Origin: Pseudoneobacillus sp052180215 | GTDB lineage: Bacteria; Bacillota; Bacilli; Bacillales; Cytobacillaceae | Length of the DNA: 64,000 nt | NCBI RefSeq assembly: GCF_052180215.1 | Contig: NZ_CP197471.1 | Coordinates: 1,584,001 to 1,648,000 of the forward strand | Direction: 5' to 3' | In this document: positions 7,996-15,929 of the stretch, in pieces | How the letters are laid out: every line of letters starts with the position of its first letter | Numbering within the stretch: position 1 is the first letter of the stretch | The notes under the pieces: generated by a model | Database searches by the model: none | Told to the model about the DNA's origin: nothing | Seen by the model: the letters and a program-made list of their open reading frames with translations, nothing else | Program-made: the position numbers and the translations under genes

Positions 7996-8892
7996 ATGCT
8001 AACAGGGATGCAGATAGCTGTTATTGGTGGAGATGCTAGACAGCTAGAAATAATACGAAAACTAACAGAATTAGATGCAAAATTATCACTGGTTGGCTTT
8101 GAACAGCTTGACCATGCTTTTACAGGGGCAGTAAAAGAAAAACTTGATGAAGTGGATTTTACCCAAGTGGATTCCATTATTCTTCCAGTTCCTGGTACTA
8201 ACCTTGAGGGACATGTAGAGACCATTTTTTCGAATGAAAAGGTAGTTCTAATCGAAGAAATGCTCCTAAAAACACCAGCTAATTGTACTATTTATTCTGG
8301 CATAAGTAATTCTTATTTAAATGGAATTACAAAGAAAGCAAATCGTCGGTTAGTTCAGTTGTTTGAACGCGATGATGTGGCTATCTATAACTCCATTCCA
8401 ACAGTTGAAGGGACTATTATGATGGCAATCCAACACACCGATTTTACAATTCACGGTTCAAAGGTAGCTATTTTAGGACTAGGACGTGTTGGGATGAGTG
8501 TGGCTAGGACCTTTCATGCCCTAGGTGCACAGGTAAAGGTTGGTGCACGTAAGAGTGAGCATCTTGCAAGAATAACCGAGATGGCTCTAGAGCCTTTTCA
8601 TTTAAATAATTTAGAGGCAGAAGTAAAGGACGTAGACATTCTAATCAATACTATTCCAACCCTGATTGTCAATGCAACAGTGATTTCCAAAATGCCTAGT
8701 CACACATTGATCATTGACCTTGCTTCAAAGCCAGGAGGAACCGATTTTAGATATGCAGAAAAACGAGGTGTTAAAGCACTTTTAGCGCCAGGCTTGCCGG
8801 GAATTGTTGCACCAAAAACGGCTGGACAGATTTTGGCAAACGTTCTTTCTCAACTACTTCAAGATGAATTTGCTAGCAGAAAGGGGAAGTAA
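7996..8892 (+). CDS. dpaA: Dipicolinate synthase subunit A
   Basis: DpaA (SpoVFA) is the dehydrogenase-like subunit that, with DpaB, turns the lysine-pathway intermediate into dipicolinic acid in the mother cell. The 298-residue sequence starts MLTGMQIAVIGGDARQLEI and is close to Bacillus DpaA throughout. A Rossmann-type motif ILGLGRVGMSVARTF lies at about 159-173. The stretch RDDVAIYNSIPTVEGTIMMA is highly conserved in the family. The ATG is preceded by GAAGGTG. The stop codon is one base before the dpaB ATG, so the two are translated as a pair. Also known as spoVFA. A sigma-K-like promoter lies upstream. Confidence 0.97.
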   Translation: MLTGMQIAVIGGDARQLEIIRKLTELDAKLSLVGFEQLDHAFTGAVKEKLDEVDFTQVDSIILPVPGTNLEGHVETIFSNEKVVLIEEMLLKTPANCTIYSGISNSYLNGITKKANRRLVQLFERDDVAIYNSIPTVEGTIMMAIQHTDFTIHGSKVAILGLGRVGMSVARTFHALGAQVKVGARKSEHLARITEMALEPFHLNNLEAEVKDVDILINTIPTLIVNATVISKMPSHTLIIDLASKPGGTDFRYAEKRGVKALLAPGLPGIVAPKTAGQILANVLSQLLQDEFASRKGK

Positions 8893-8893
8893 C

Positions 8894-9493
8894 ATGAATT
8901 TAAAAGGAAAGCGAATCGGATTTGGATTAACGGGATCGCATTGTACGTACGATGCTGTGTATCCAGAAATCGAAAAGCTTGTAAATGCAGGAGTTGAAGT
9001 TGTACCTATTGTAACATCAACGGTTAAAAATACTGATACTCGTTTTGGTAAGGGTGAGGATTGGGTACAAAGGATTGTAGATTTAACTGGAAATAAATTA
9101 ATTGATACAATTGTAGCAGCAGAACCATTAGGTCCTAAGATGCCGTTAGATTGTATGGTCATTGCACCTTTAACTGGTGTTTCTATGAGTAAATTTGCAA
9201 ATGCAATGAATGATTCACCGGTTTTAATGGCGGCTAAAGCTACCCTACGTAATCAAAAGCCAGTTGTTTTAGGTATTTCTACGAATGATGCTTTAGGACT
9301 AAATGGGGTTAATTTAATGCGGTTAATGTCGACGAAGAATATATATTTTATACCTTTTGGTCAAGATGATCCAATTAACAAGCAAAATTCTATGGTTGCA
9401 AGAATGACAATGCTTACAGATACGATTCTTGCAGCTTTAGAAGGAAAGCAGATCCAACCTGTTATAGTTGAAAGATTTAGAGATGGAGATTAG
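8894..9493 (+). CDS. dpaB: Dipicolinate synthase subunit B
   Basis: DpaB (SpoVFB) is a flavoprotein-like partner of DpaA in dipicolinate synthesis. The 199-residue protein opens MNLKGKRIGFGLTGSHCTYD and has the HFCD-type flavin-binding pattern (GLTGSHC near the start, CMVIAPLTGVSMSKFANA at about 83-100). A longer open frame begins at 8804 inside dpaA, but the ribosome binding site AAGGGGAAG just before 8894 and the family length of 200 support this start. It follows dpaA with a single intergenic base. Placing it upstream of asd-dapG-dapA links dipicolinate formation to its precursor pathway. Confidence 0.96.
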   Translation: MNLKGKRIGFGLTGSHCTYDAVYPEIEKLVNAGVEVVPIVTSTVKNTDTRFGKGEDWVQRIVDLTGNKLIDTIVAAEPLGPKMPLDCMVIAPLTGVSMSKFANAMNDSPVLMAAKATLRNQKPVVLGISTNDALGLNGVNLMRLMSTKNIYFIPFGQDDPINKQNSMVARMTMLTDTILAALEGKQIQPVIVERFRDGD

Positions 9494-9571
9494 ACCATTA
9501 TCCCTTCAAAAAAGAGTATAAAAACATTATTCTTTAATAGTGTAATATGATAAAATAAGTTTTATTATGGA

Positions 9572-9605
9572 ACTGGAGGCTATTAATCTGCCTCCTATTT
9601 CCAGT
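9572..9605 (+). other. Hairpin in the asd leader
   Basis: ACTGGAGGC (9572-9580) can pair with GCCTCC (9590-9595) or with the outer TCCAGT further on (9600-9605), giving two alternative helices. No T run follows, so it is not a normal terminator. It may be a leader structure of asd-dapG-dapA or the 3' end of dpaB mRNA. Confidence 0.35.
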
Positions 9606-9656
9606 CTATAAAGAATATGTTTATTTTCATATAATGGGATGGAAGGGGATTTCTTG

Positions 9657-10706
9657 ATGGGACAGGTAAAAGGATTTCACGTTGCAGTTGTTGGAGCAAC
9701 AGGAGCTGTTGGTCAGCAAATGTTACAAACTTTAGAAAATCGTCATTTTCCAATTAGTCAACTAACATTATTATCTTCAGCACGATCTGCAGGAAAAAAA
9801 GTGATGTTTAATAATGAAGAATATACAGTCCAAGAAGCCAAACCTGAGAGTTTTGAGGGTGTGGATATTGCTCTTTTTAGCGCAGGAGGAAGTGTTTCAA
9901 AAGAATTAGCTCCAGAAGCAGCTAAAAGAGGTGCAATTGTTATTGATAACACCAGTGCATTTAGGATGGACGAAAATATCCCATTGGTTGTTCCTGAGGT
10001 AAATGAAGAAGATCTTCATAAACATAATGGGATTATTGCCAACCCAAATTGTTCAACCATTCAAATGGTGGTAGCTTTAGAACCAGTACGACAAAAATAT
10101 GGCTTGAAAAAGGTAATTGTTTCTACTTATCAAGCTGTTTCTGGTGCAGGTGCAGCGGCTATCCAAGAATTAAAAGAACAATCAAAAAGCTTATTAAACG
10201 GTGAAAGTTATGAAGCTAAAATCTTACCTGTAAAGTCAGAACAAAAACATTATCAAATTGCTTTTAATGCGATTCCTCAAATTGATAAGTTTACAGATAA
10301 TGGATTCACCTATGAAGAGATGAAAATGATCAATGAAACAAAGAAAATTATGCATATGCCTGAATTACATGTAGCTGCTACGTGTGTACGTTTGCCAGTT
10401 GAAACAGGACATTCGGAATCTGTCTATTTTGAAATTGATTCACAAGGAGTTTCAGCAAACGAAATGAAGCAGCTTTTACAAGAAGCTCCTGGTGTTGTTT
10501 TAGAAGATGATCCTGAAAATCAAGTATATCCTATGCCAGCAAATGCTGTTGGAAAGAATGATGTATTTGTAGGAAGAATCCGCAAAGATATTGACGAAGA
10601 TTTAGGGTTCCATATGTGGGTTGTGTCAGATAACCTTTTAAAAGGTGCTGCCTGGAACTCAGTTCAAATTGCAGAAAGTTTAGTAAAGCTTGGATTAGTT
10701 AAATAG
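9657..10706 (+). CDS. asd: Aspartate-semialdehyde dehydrogenase
   Basis: Asd reduces aspartyl-4-phosphate to aspartate semialdehyde with NADPH, the branch to lysine, diaminopimelate, threonine and methionine. The N-terminal dinucleotide motif VAVVGATGAVGQQM starts near residue 9, and the active-site cysteine is C132 in NPNCSTIQM. The length, 349 residues, is usual. An ATG at 9639 precedes the AAGGGGAT ribosome binding site, so the start was set at 9657, where the sequence MGQVKGFHVAVVGATG aligns with Bacillus Asd; the adjacent TTG at 9654 is also possible. The next gene, dapG, begins about 47 bases on. Confidence 0.97.
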   Translation: MGQVKGFHVAVVGATGAVGQQMLQTLENRHFPISQLTLLSSARSAGKKVMFNNEEYTVQEAKPESFEGVDIALFSAGGSVSKELAPEAAKRGAIVIDNTSAFRMDENIPLVVPEVNEEDLHKHNGIIANPNCSTIQMVVALEPVRQKYGLKKVIVSTYQAVSGAGAAAIQELKEQSKSLLNGESYEAKILPVKSEQKHYQIAFNAIPQIDKFTDNGFTYEEMKMINETKKIMHMPELHVAATCVRLPVETGHSESVYFEIDSQGVSANEMKQLLQEAPGVVLEDDPENQVYPMPANAVGKNDVFVGRIRKDIDEDLGFHMWVVSDNLLKGAAWNSVQIAESLVKLGLVK

Positions 10707-10753
10707 ATTTATTAGATTCTCTGACCATTTTAAAAAGGTATAGAGGTGTGACA

Positions 10754-11998
10754 ATGAAAATAATCGTTCAAAAATTTGGCGGTACTTCCGTTAAAGATGC
10801 AAAAAGTCGTGAACATGCCATGAATCATATTAAAAAGGCACTTGAAGATAACTATAAAGTGGTTGTGGTTGTATCTGCTATGGGCCGAAAAGGGGATCCT
10901 TATGCTACCGACACGCTACTTTCATTAATAGGAGGAAGCGGTAGCCACATCAGTAAAAGAGAACAAGATTTACTTCTTTCTTGTGGTGAGGTTATTTCAA
11001 GTATTGTCTTTACTGACTTACTTTTAAATAATGGGATTAAAGCTATGTCTATGACCGGTTCTCAGGCTGGCTTTAGAACAAACGATGATTTTTCAAATGC
11101 TAAAATTATAGATATGAAGTGTGATCGCTTATTAAGGGAATTGGAAACACATGATGTCATTGTTGTTGCTGGCTTTCAAGGAGCTGCAAAGAATGGCGAT
11201 GTAACAACCATTGGGCGAGGTGGAAGTGATACTTCTGCAGCTGCCTTAGGTGCAGCATTAAATGCAGAGTGGATCGATATTTTTACTGATGTTGATGGCA
11301 TTATGACTGCGGATCCAAGAGTAGCAGAAAATGCAAGACCTTTAAATGTAGTAACGTATTTAGAGGTATGTAACATGGCTTACCAAGGTGCAAAGGTTAT
11401 TCACCCTCGCGCTGTTGAAATTGCAATGCAAGCGAAAATCCCAATTCGGATTCGCTCCACTTATTCTGACGGATTAGGCACATTGGTTACAACAATCAAT
11501 AAAAATTCACAAGGAACTGATATAAAAGAGCGACCGGTAACGGGGATTGCACACGTTTCGAATGTCACACAAATAAAGGTTTTTGCAAAAAAAGACCAAT
11601 ATAATTTACAGTCTGAAGTATTTAAGGCGATGGCAAATGAGAAAATTAGCGTTGATTTAATCAATATTTCTCCAAACGGTGTTATTTATACAGTGACGGA
11701 AGAAATGACAAACAAAGCTGTTCAAATTTTAACTCATTTAGGTCATGATCCCGTATTAGAGCGCCACTGTGCTAAAGTTTCCGTTGTAGGTGCTGGTATG
11801 GCGGGTGTTCCAGGGGTAGCCTCAAAAATTGTAACTGCCTTATCAGAAAAAGGAATTCGTATTTTACAATCAGCCGACAGCCACACGACAATATGGGTTC
11901 TAGTTAAACAAGAAGATTTAGCAGCAGCTGTGAATGCCTTGCATGATGCTTTTCAATTAGAACAAGAAACATTCGAATTTGAACGAACGGACTTATAG
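10754..11998 (+). CDS. dapG: Aspartokinase I (diaminopimelate-sensitive)
   Basis: DapG phosphorylates aspartate, the first step of the aspartate family pathway. The kinase domain (1-250) begins KIIVQKFGGTSVKDA and has the GRGGSDTSAAALGAAL motif at about 155-170. Two ACT domains follow: one from about 265 (VTQIKVFAKKDQ) and one from about 338 (KVSVVGAGMAGVPGVASKI), the sites for feedback control. The chromosomal position between asd and dapA identifies it as the DapG isozyme, which in B. subtilis responds to meso-diaminopimelate. The ATG at 10754 follows GAGGTG; the GTG in that ribosome binding site was rejected. It has 414 residues. Confidence 0.95.
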   Translation: MKIIVQKFGGTSVKDAKSREHAMNHIKKALEDNYKVVVVVSAMGRKGDPYATDTLLSLIGGSGSHISKREQDLLLSCGEVISSIVFTDLLLNNGIKAMSMTGSQAGFRTNDDFSNAKIIDMKCDRLLRELETHDVIVVAGFQGAAKNGDVTTIGRGGSDTSAAALGAALNAEWIDIFTDVDGIMTADPRVAENARPLNVVTYLEVCNMAYQGAKVIHPRAVEIAMQAKIPIRIRSTYSDGLGTLVTTINKNSQGTDIKERPVTGIAHVSNVTQIKVFAKKDQYNLQSEVFKAMANEKISVDLINISPNGVIYTVTEEMTNKAVQILTHLGHDPVLERHCAKVSVVGAGMAGVPGVASKIVTALSEKGIRILQSADSHTTIWVLVKQEDLAAAVNALHDAFQLEQETFEFERTDL

Positions 11999-12014
11999 AT
12001 AAGGAAGTGGAGTT

Positions 12015-12887
12015 ATGGTATTATTTGGTCGAGTTTCAACAGCTATGGTGACCCCATTTGATAATAGAGGGCATATTGATTTTGAAAAGACAACACAATT
12101 AATCAATCATTTAATCGAAAATGGATCTGATTCTCTTGTAGTAGCTGGGACAACAGGTGAATCTCCAACATTGTCAAAAGAAGAAAAAATAGCATTATTT
12201 CAGCATGTTGTTAAAGTGGTTGATAAAAGAGTTCCAGTTATTGCGGGAACTGGTAGCAATAACACATATGCATCAGTCGAGTTAACGAAAAAAGCGGAAC
12301 AAATTGGTGTCGATGCAATCATGTTAGTTGCACCTTATTATAACAAACCAAATCAGGAAGGATTATATCAGCACTTTAAAGCAGTTGCAGAAAGCACAAC
12401 CTTACCTGTAATGGTTTATAACATTCCTGGAAGAGCGGTTGTAAATATATCACCTGAAACGATCGTCCGACTTTCTCAAATACCTAATATTGTTGCAGTT
12501 AAAGAAGCTAGTGGAGATTTAAATGCAATGACTTATATTATTGCTAATACTCCTGAAGATTTCCTTTTATACAGTGGTGACGACGGTATCGCAGTACCAG
12601 TTCTTTCTATTGGAGGAGTAGGTATTGTTTCTGTTGCTTCACATATCATCGGAAATGAAATGCAAGAAATGATTCAAGCCTTCTTAAAAGGTGATTATCA
12701 AACTTCTGCAAAGTTACATCAACAACTACTGCCTATCATGCAGGGATTATTTGCTGCACCAAGTCCAGCTCCTGTTAAAACAGCTCTGCAGTTAAAAGGA
12801 TTAAACGTAGGTTCTGTTCGCCTTCCATTAGTTCCTCTAACAGAACAAGAGCGTAAAACATTAACTGATTTAATTAACACCTTATAA
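12015..12887 (+). CDS. dapA: 4-hydroxy-tetrahydrodipicolinate synthase
   Basis: DapA condenses pyruvate with aspartate semialdehyde, the committed step to lysine, diaminopimelate and, in the spore-forming mother cell, dipicolinate. The 290-residue TIM-barrel shows GTTGESPTLSKEE (about 44-56), the YNIPGR motif (about 135-140) and the Schiff-base lysine K163 in VAVKEASGDL. It starts 16 bases after dapG with GGAAGTGG as ribosome binding site. The operon asd-dapG-dapA ends here with a strong terminator. Together with dpaAB upstream, the block carries the late and early parts of dipicolinate supply. Confidence 0.97.
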   Translation: MVLFGRVSTAMVTPFDNRGHIDFEKTTQLINHLIENGSDSLVVAGTTGESPTLSKEEKIALFQHVVKVVDKRVPVIAGTGSNNTYASVELTKKAEQIGVDAIMLVAPYYNKPNQEGLYQHFKAVAESTTLPVMVYNIPGRAVVNISPETIVRLSQIPNIVAVKEASGDLNAMTYIIANTPEDFLLYSGDDGIAVPVLSIGGVGIVSVASHIIGNEMQEMIQAFLKGDYQTSAKLHQQLLPIMQGLFAAPSPAPVKTALQLKGLNVGSVRLPLVPLTEQERKTLTDLINTL

Positions 12888-12900
12888 TATGTTTTTAATA

Positions 12901-12948
12901 AAGGATAGACCCAAAAGCTTATCATGAGCTAATGGTCTATCCTTTTTA
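12901..12948 (+). terminator. Intrinsic terminator of the asd-dapG-dapA operon
   Basis: AAGGATAGACC pairs with GGTCTATCCTT with an inner AGCT/AGCT helix, followed by TTTT. Confidence 0.92.
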
Positions 12949-13041
12949 GTATATAAAATTGGTTGTAATCATTTTCAGACTTCAAGTATAATTATTCTAA
13001 CTGATTTCGGTCGGCTTATATCATCATAGGAGGATCTAAAA

Positions 13042-14709
13042 TTGATTACCAGAAAGAATAATAGCATCAGGCTTACTGCTCTTGGGGGAGTAGGAGAGAT
13101 TGGTAAAAACATGTACGTTGCGGAAGTGGATGAAGATATTTTTGTGGTTGATGCAGGTCTAATGTTACCAGAGGATGGAATGCTGGGAATAGATATAGTC
13201 ATCCCTGATTTCACCTATTTAGTAGAAAATAAGGATAGAGTCAAAGGGATATTTCTAACTCATGGACACGAAGACCATATTGGTGCATTGTCATATATTC
13301 TCCGAAAAATAAAAGTACCTGTATACGGTACTAAATTGACCTTAGCGCTAGCAAAAGAAAAGTTACTAGAACAAGAATATACTGGTCAAGTTGAATTTGA
13401 TGAAATTGACTCCAATACTATTCTGTCATTTCATACGATTGATGTTTCCTTTTTCCGTACTAACCATAGTATTCCGGATTCAGTTGGGGTTTGTTTACAT
13501 ACGTCGGAAGGAGCCATTGTATATACAGGTGATTTTAAATTTGATCAAGCTGCTGCTCCTTTATATAAACCTGAAATTGGCAAAATGGCACAAATCGGTG
13601 AAGAAGGGGTATTATGTTTACTATCAGACAGTACGGATGCAGAAAGACCAGGTTATAGTACATCGGAATCTATCATAAAAAAAGAAATCTCTAATGTGTT
13701 TTATAATACCAAGGGAAGAATCATTGCTGCTTGTTTTGTTTCAGATTTAATCCGAATTCAACATATCATTGATGTAGCTTTTGAACATAACCGAAAAGTT
13801 GCGGTAGCTGGAAAGAACTTACAACGTGTATATGATATTGCAGTAGAATTAGGATATCTTGAAATTCATGAAGAACTTATCATCCCAATCTCGCAAATTG
13901 ATCAATTTAGTGATAACCAAGTAGTTATTTTAATGACTGGTAATCAAGGTGAACCCATTGAGGCTCTTCAAAAAATGGCCAAACAGGTACACAAACAAAT
14001 TAATATTAAATCTGGCGACTTGGTTCTGCTTGCAACTTCTCCTTTAAAAGGAAATGAAGTGTTTCTCTTGAAAACGATTGATTTATTATATCGAGCTGGG
14101 GCGACTGTTATATCTAGTAAACGTACATTTCATGATTCAAGTCATGGCAGTCAAGAAGAACTGAAATTTATGATGAATTTAATGAAACCTAAGTTTTTTA
14201 TTCCCGTCCATGGTGAATATCGCATGTTAACCGCGCATTCTAAATTAGCCCGTGAAATGGGTATTCCAGATGAAAATATTTATATCCCTGAAAAGGGAGA
14301 AGTGGTTGAAATAAAAGGAGACGCTATCTCATATAGCGGGAAAGTTCCTTCGGGGAATATTTTAATTGATGGAATTGGTGTAGGAGATGTAGGTAATATT
14401 GTTTTACGAGATAGAAGGCTGCTTTCACAAGACGGTATTTTGATTGTAGTCGTTACCTTAAAAAAATCCGAGAAAAGAATTGTTTCCGGTCCGGAGATTA
14501 TCTCGAGAGGTTTTGTTTATGTACGTGAATCAGAAAAGCTAATTGAAGATTCTACAAAGCTAGTTCGCGAGTCTGTTGAAAACCATCTCTCAAAAGATTC
14601 ATTTGATTGGGGTGGAATGAAACAAGATGTTAGGGATGGTCTAAATCAATATCTGTTTGAAAAGACCAAGCGTAGACCTATGATACTGCCAATTATAATG
14701 GAAGTATAA
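13042..14709 (+). CDS. rnjB: Ribonuclease J2
   Basis: RNase J2 is a metallo-beta-lactamase/beta-CASP nuclease that pairs with RNase J1. The 555-residue length equals that of the B. subtilis protein. The zinc motif HGHEDH is at residues 74-79 and the beta-CASP region runs about 200-370. The later motif HDSSHGSQEE (about 367) and the FIPVHGEYRMLTAH stretch (about 390) are conserved. In Bacillus, J2 has weak exonuclease activity of its own, and its HGHEDH is the known variant of the J1 HGHEDHIG motif. It starts with TTG after AGGAGG. Its position between dapA and tepA matches Bacillus. Confidence 0.94.
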   Translation: MITRKNNSIRLTALGGVGEIGKNMYVAEVDEDIFVVDAGLMLPEDGMLGIDIVIPDFTYLVENKDRVKGIFLTHGHEDHIGALSYILRKIKVPVYGTKLTLALAKEKLLEQEYTGQVEFDEIDSNTILSFHTIDVSFFRTNHSIPDSVGVCLHTSEGAIVYTGDFKFDQAAAPLYKPEIGKMAQIGEEGVLCLLSDSTDAERPGYSTSESIIKKEISNVFYNTKGRIIAACFVSDLIRIQHIIDVAFEHNRKVAVAGKNLQRVYDIAVELGYLEIHEELIIPISQIDQFSDNQVVILMTGNQGEPIEALQKMAKQVHKQINIKSGDLVLLATSPLKGNEVFLLKTIDLLYRAGATVISSKRTFHDSSHGSQEELKFMMNLMKPKFFIPVHGEYRMLTAHSKLAREMGIPDENIYIPEKGEVVEIKGDAISYSGKVPSGNILIDGIGVGDVGNIVLRDRRLLSQDGILIVVVTLKKSEKRIVSGPEIISRGFVYVRESEKLIEDSTKLVRESVENHLSKDSFDWGGMKQDVRDGLNQYLFEKTKRRPMILPIIMEV

Positions 14710-14710
14710 T

Positions 14711-14788
14711 AACACTGGGGTTTAGTTGGGGTTTTTCCTTAATAATTAGGACAATTATTAAGGAAAAGCACCATCCAGTGTTTTTTTT
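14711..14788 (+). terminator. Large nested terminator of rnjB
   Basis: The outer arms AACACTGG (14711-14718) and CCAGTGTT (14775-14782) enclose a perfect 15-bp inner inverted repeat, 14733-14747 with 14753-14767. Eight Ts follow. The inner helix is unusually long for a Bacillus terminator. Confidence 0.85.
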
Positions 14789-14882
14789 GTTCCTTTTTAC
14801 TCTAATCATTTTTCTATATGAAGCCACATTGAAATCCCTAAACTGGATAATACTAACTTTATGAAGAAATGAAGGGAGATTT

Positions 14883-15620
14883 ATGATGGATATATTTAAA
14901 AATGATACAGAACAAGAAACACCTAAGGAAGAAAAGTCTTCAAGTTTAATTGAAAAAATACAACAGTTGGGACAGACAAATGTCCCGCAATTATCCAATG
15001 ACTCGAAAATTCATTGCTTAACAATAGTAGGACAAATTGAGGGACATCTTGCATTACCACCGCAAAATAAGACAACAAAATATGAGCACCTTATTCCTCA
15101 ATTGGTAGCCATTGAACAAAATCCAAAAATAGAAGGATTATTAGTTGTTTTAAATACAGTTGGGGGAGACGTTGAAGCGGGATTAGCTATCTCAGAAATG
15201 TTAGCCTCACTTTCAAAGCCAACGGTTTCTATTGTGTTAGGTGGTGGACACTCTATTGGTGTACCAATTGCTGTTTCCTGTGATTACTCTTTTATTGCAG
15301 AAACGGCAACGATGACTATTCATCCTGTTCGATTAACAGGACTCGTAATTGGTGTACCTCAAACATTTGAATATCTCGATAAGATGCAAGATAGAGTGGT
15401 GAATTTCGTAACAAAGCATTCAAATATTACAGAAGACACCTTTAAGGATTTAATGTTTGCTAAAGGCAACTTAACAAGAGATATTGGGACGAATGTAATT
15501 GGTAAAGATGCAGTAAAATACGGTTTAATGAATGAAGTTGGTGGTTTAGGACAAGCGATTAAAAAATTAAATCAATTAATTGATCTCCAAAAAGAAGAGC
15601 AGGGTGGGATTATTCAATGA
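14883..15620 (+). CDS. tepA: ClpP-like protease TepA
   Basis: This is a 245-residue S14-family serine protease without an ATPase partner. The nucleophile is S124 in LGGGHSIGVPIA, and the histidine lies in MTIHPVRLTG about 25 residues later. In B. subtilis TepA (YmfB) has been linked to protein export and to degradation of small acid-soluble spore proteins in outgrowth. The first 40 residues are acidic and likely disordered. ATGs at 14883 and 14886 are both possible after AAGGGAGA. It overlaps ylzJ by four bases, so translation is coupled. Confidence 0.92.
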   Translation: MMDIFKNDTEQETPKEEKSSSLIEKIQQLGQTNVPQLSNDSKIHCLTIVGQIEGHLALPPQNKTTKYEHLIPQLVAIEQNPKIEGLLVVLNTVGGDVEAGLAISEMLASLSKPTVSIVLGGGHSIGVPIAVSCDYSFIAETATMTIHPVRLTGLVIGVPQTFEYLDKMQDRVVNFVTKHSNITEDTFKDLMFAKGNLTRDIGTNVIGKDAVKYGLMNEVGGLGQAIKKLNQLIDLQKEEQGGIIQ

Positions 15621-15832
15621 TCCTTTATACAATGATGCCACAAGAATTGATTTTTCCTACTAATGAGGTTGAATATGGGAATCAAATGATGATTCAGTAT
15701 GATGGTATTCCATTATTGGTAGAACAACAGGCGGATCAAAATTACCAAGTAATTAGAGTGATGAGCACAGATCCTAATCATTTCTTAGATAGCCGTTGTG
15801 TTCCAGGCACAAAATTATCTCTATTTAGTTAA
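15617..15832 (+). CDS. ylzJ: YlzJ-like family protein
   Basis: This is a 71-residue conserved protein of unknown function found in Bacilli between tepA and spoIIIE. It begins MILYTMMPQELIFPTNEVEY, the recognisable YlzJ start, and ends with RCVPGTKLSLF. No membrane segment or known catalytic motif is visible. The ATG overlaps the tepA stop (ATGA), a sign of translational coupling. Transcription probably continues from tepA; a new extended -10 promoter lies about 30 bases after its stop for spoIIIE. Confidence 0.85.
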   Translation: MILYTMMPQELIFPTNEVEYGNQMMIQYDGIPLLVEQQADQNYQVIRVMSTDPNHFLDSRCVPGTKLSLFS

Positions 15833-15859
15833 GCTTCCCCTTTCTCCTATCCATCAGTG

Positions 15860-15868
15860 TGATATAAT
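15860..15868 (+). promoter_or_regulatory. Extended -10 promoter for spoIIIE
   Basis: TGATATAAT is a perfect TGnTATAAT extended -10. The -35 region is poor, as is common for this class. It lies about 60 bases before the spoIIIE start. Confidence 0.6.
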
Positions 15869-15879
15869 AGAGAAACATA

Positions 15880-15909
15880 AAAAGCAGCCGGCTAGGCTGC
15901 TTTCTAATT
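15880..15909 (+). terminator. Terminator-like hairpin in the spoIIIE leader
   Basis: AAAGCAGCC and GGCTGCTTT form a 9-bp stem with a 5-base loop, followed by CTAATTT. It ends the tepA-ylzJ transcript but lies downstream of the spoIIIE extended -10, so it may also attenuate spoIIIE. Confidence 0.7.
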
Positions 15910-15929
15910 TCTAAACATGTTAGGTGATT

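Noticed and set aside
8804..8893. Longer N-terminus for dpaB starting inside dpaA
   Set aside because: No ribosome binding site, and the family begins at the ATG at 8894.
9494..9656. Lysine riboswitch before asd
   Set aside because: The gap is shorter than the usual lysine element and lacks its conserved core; only a simple hairpin is visible.
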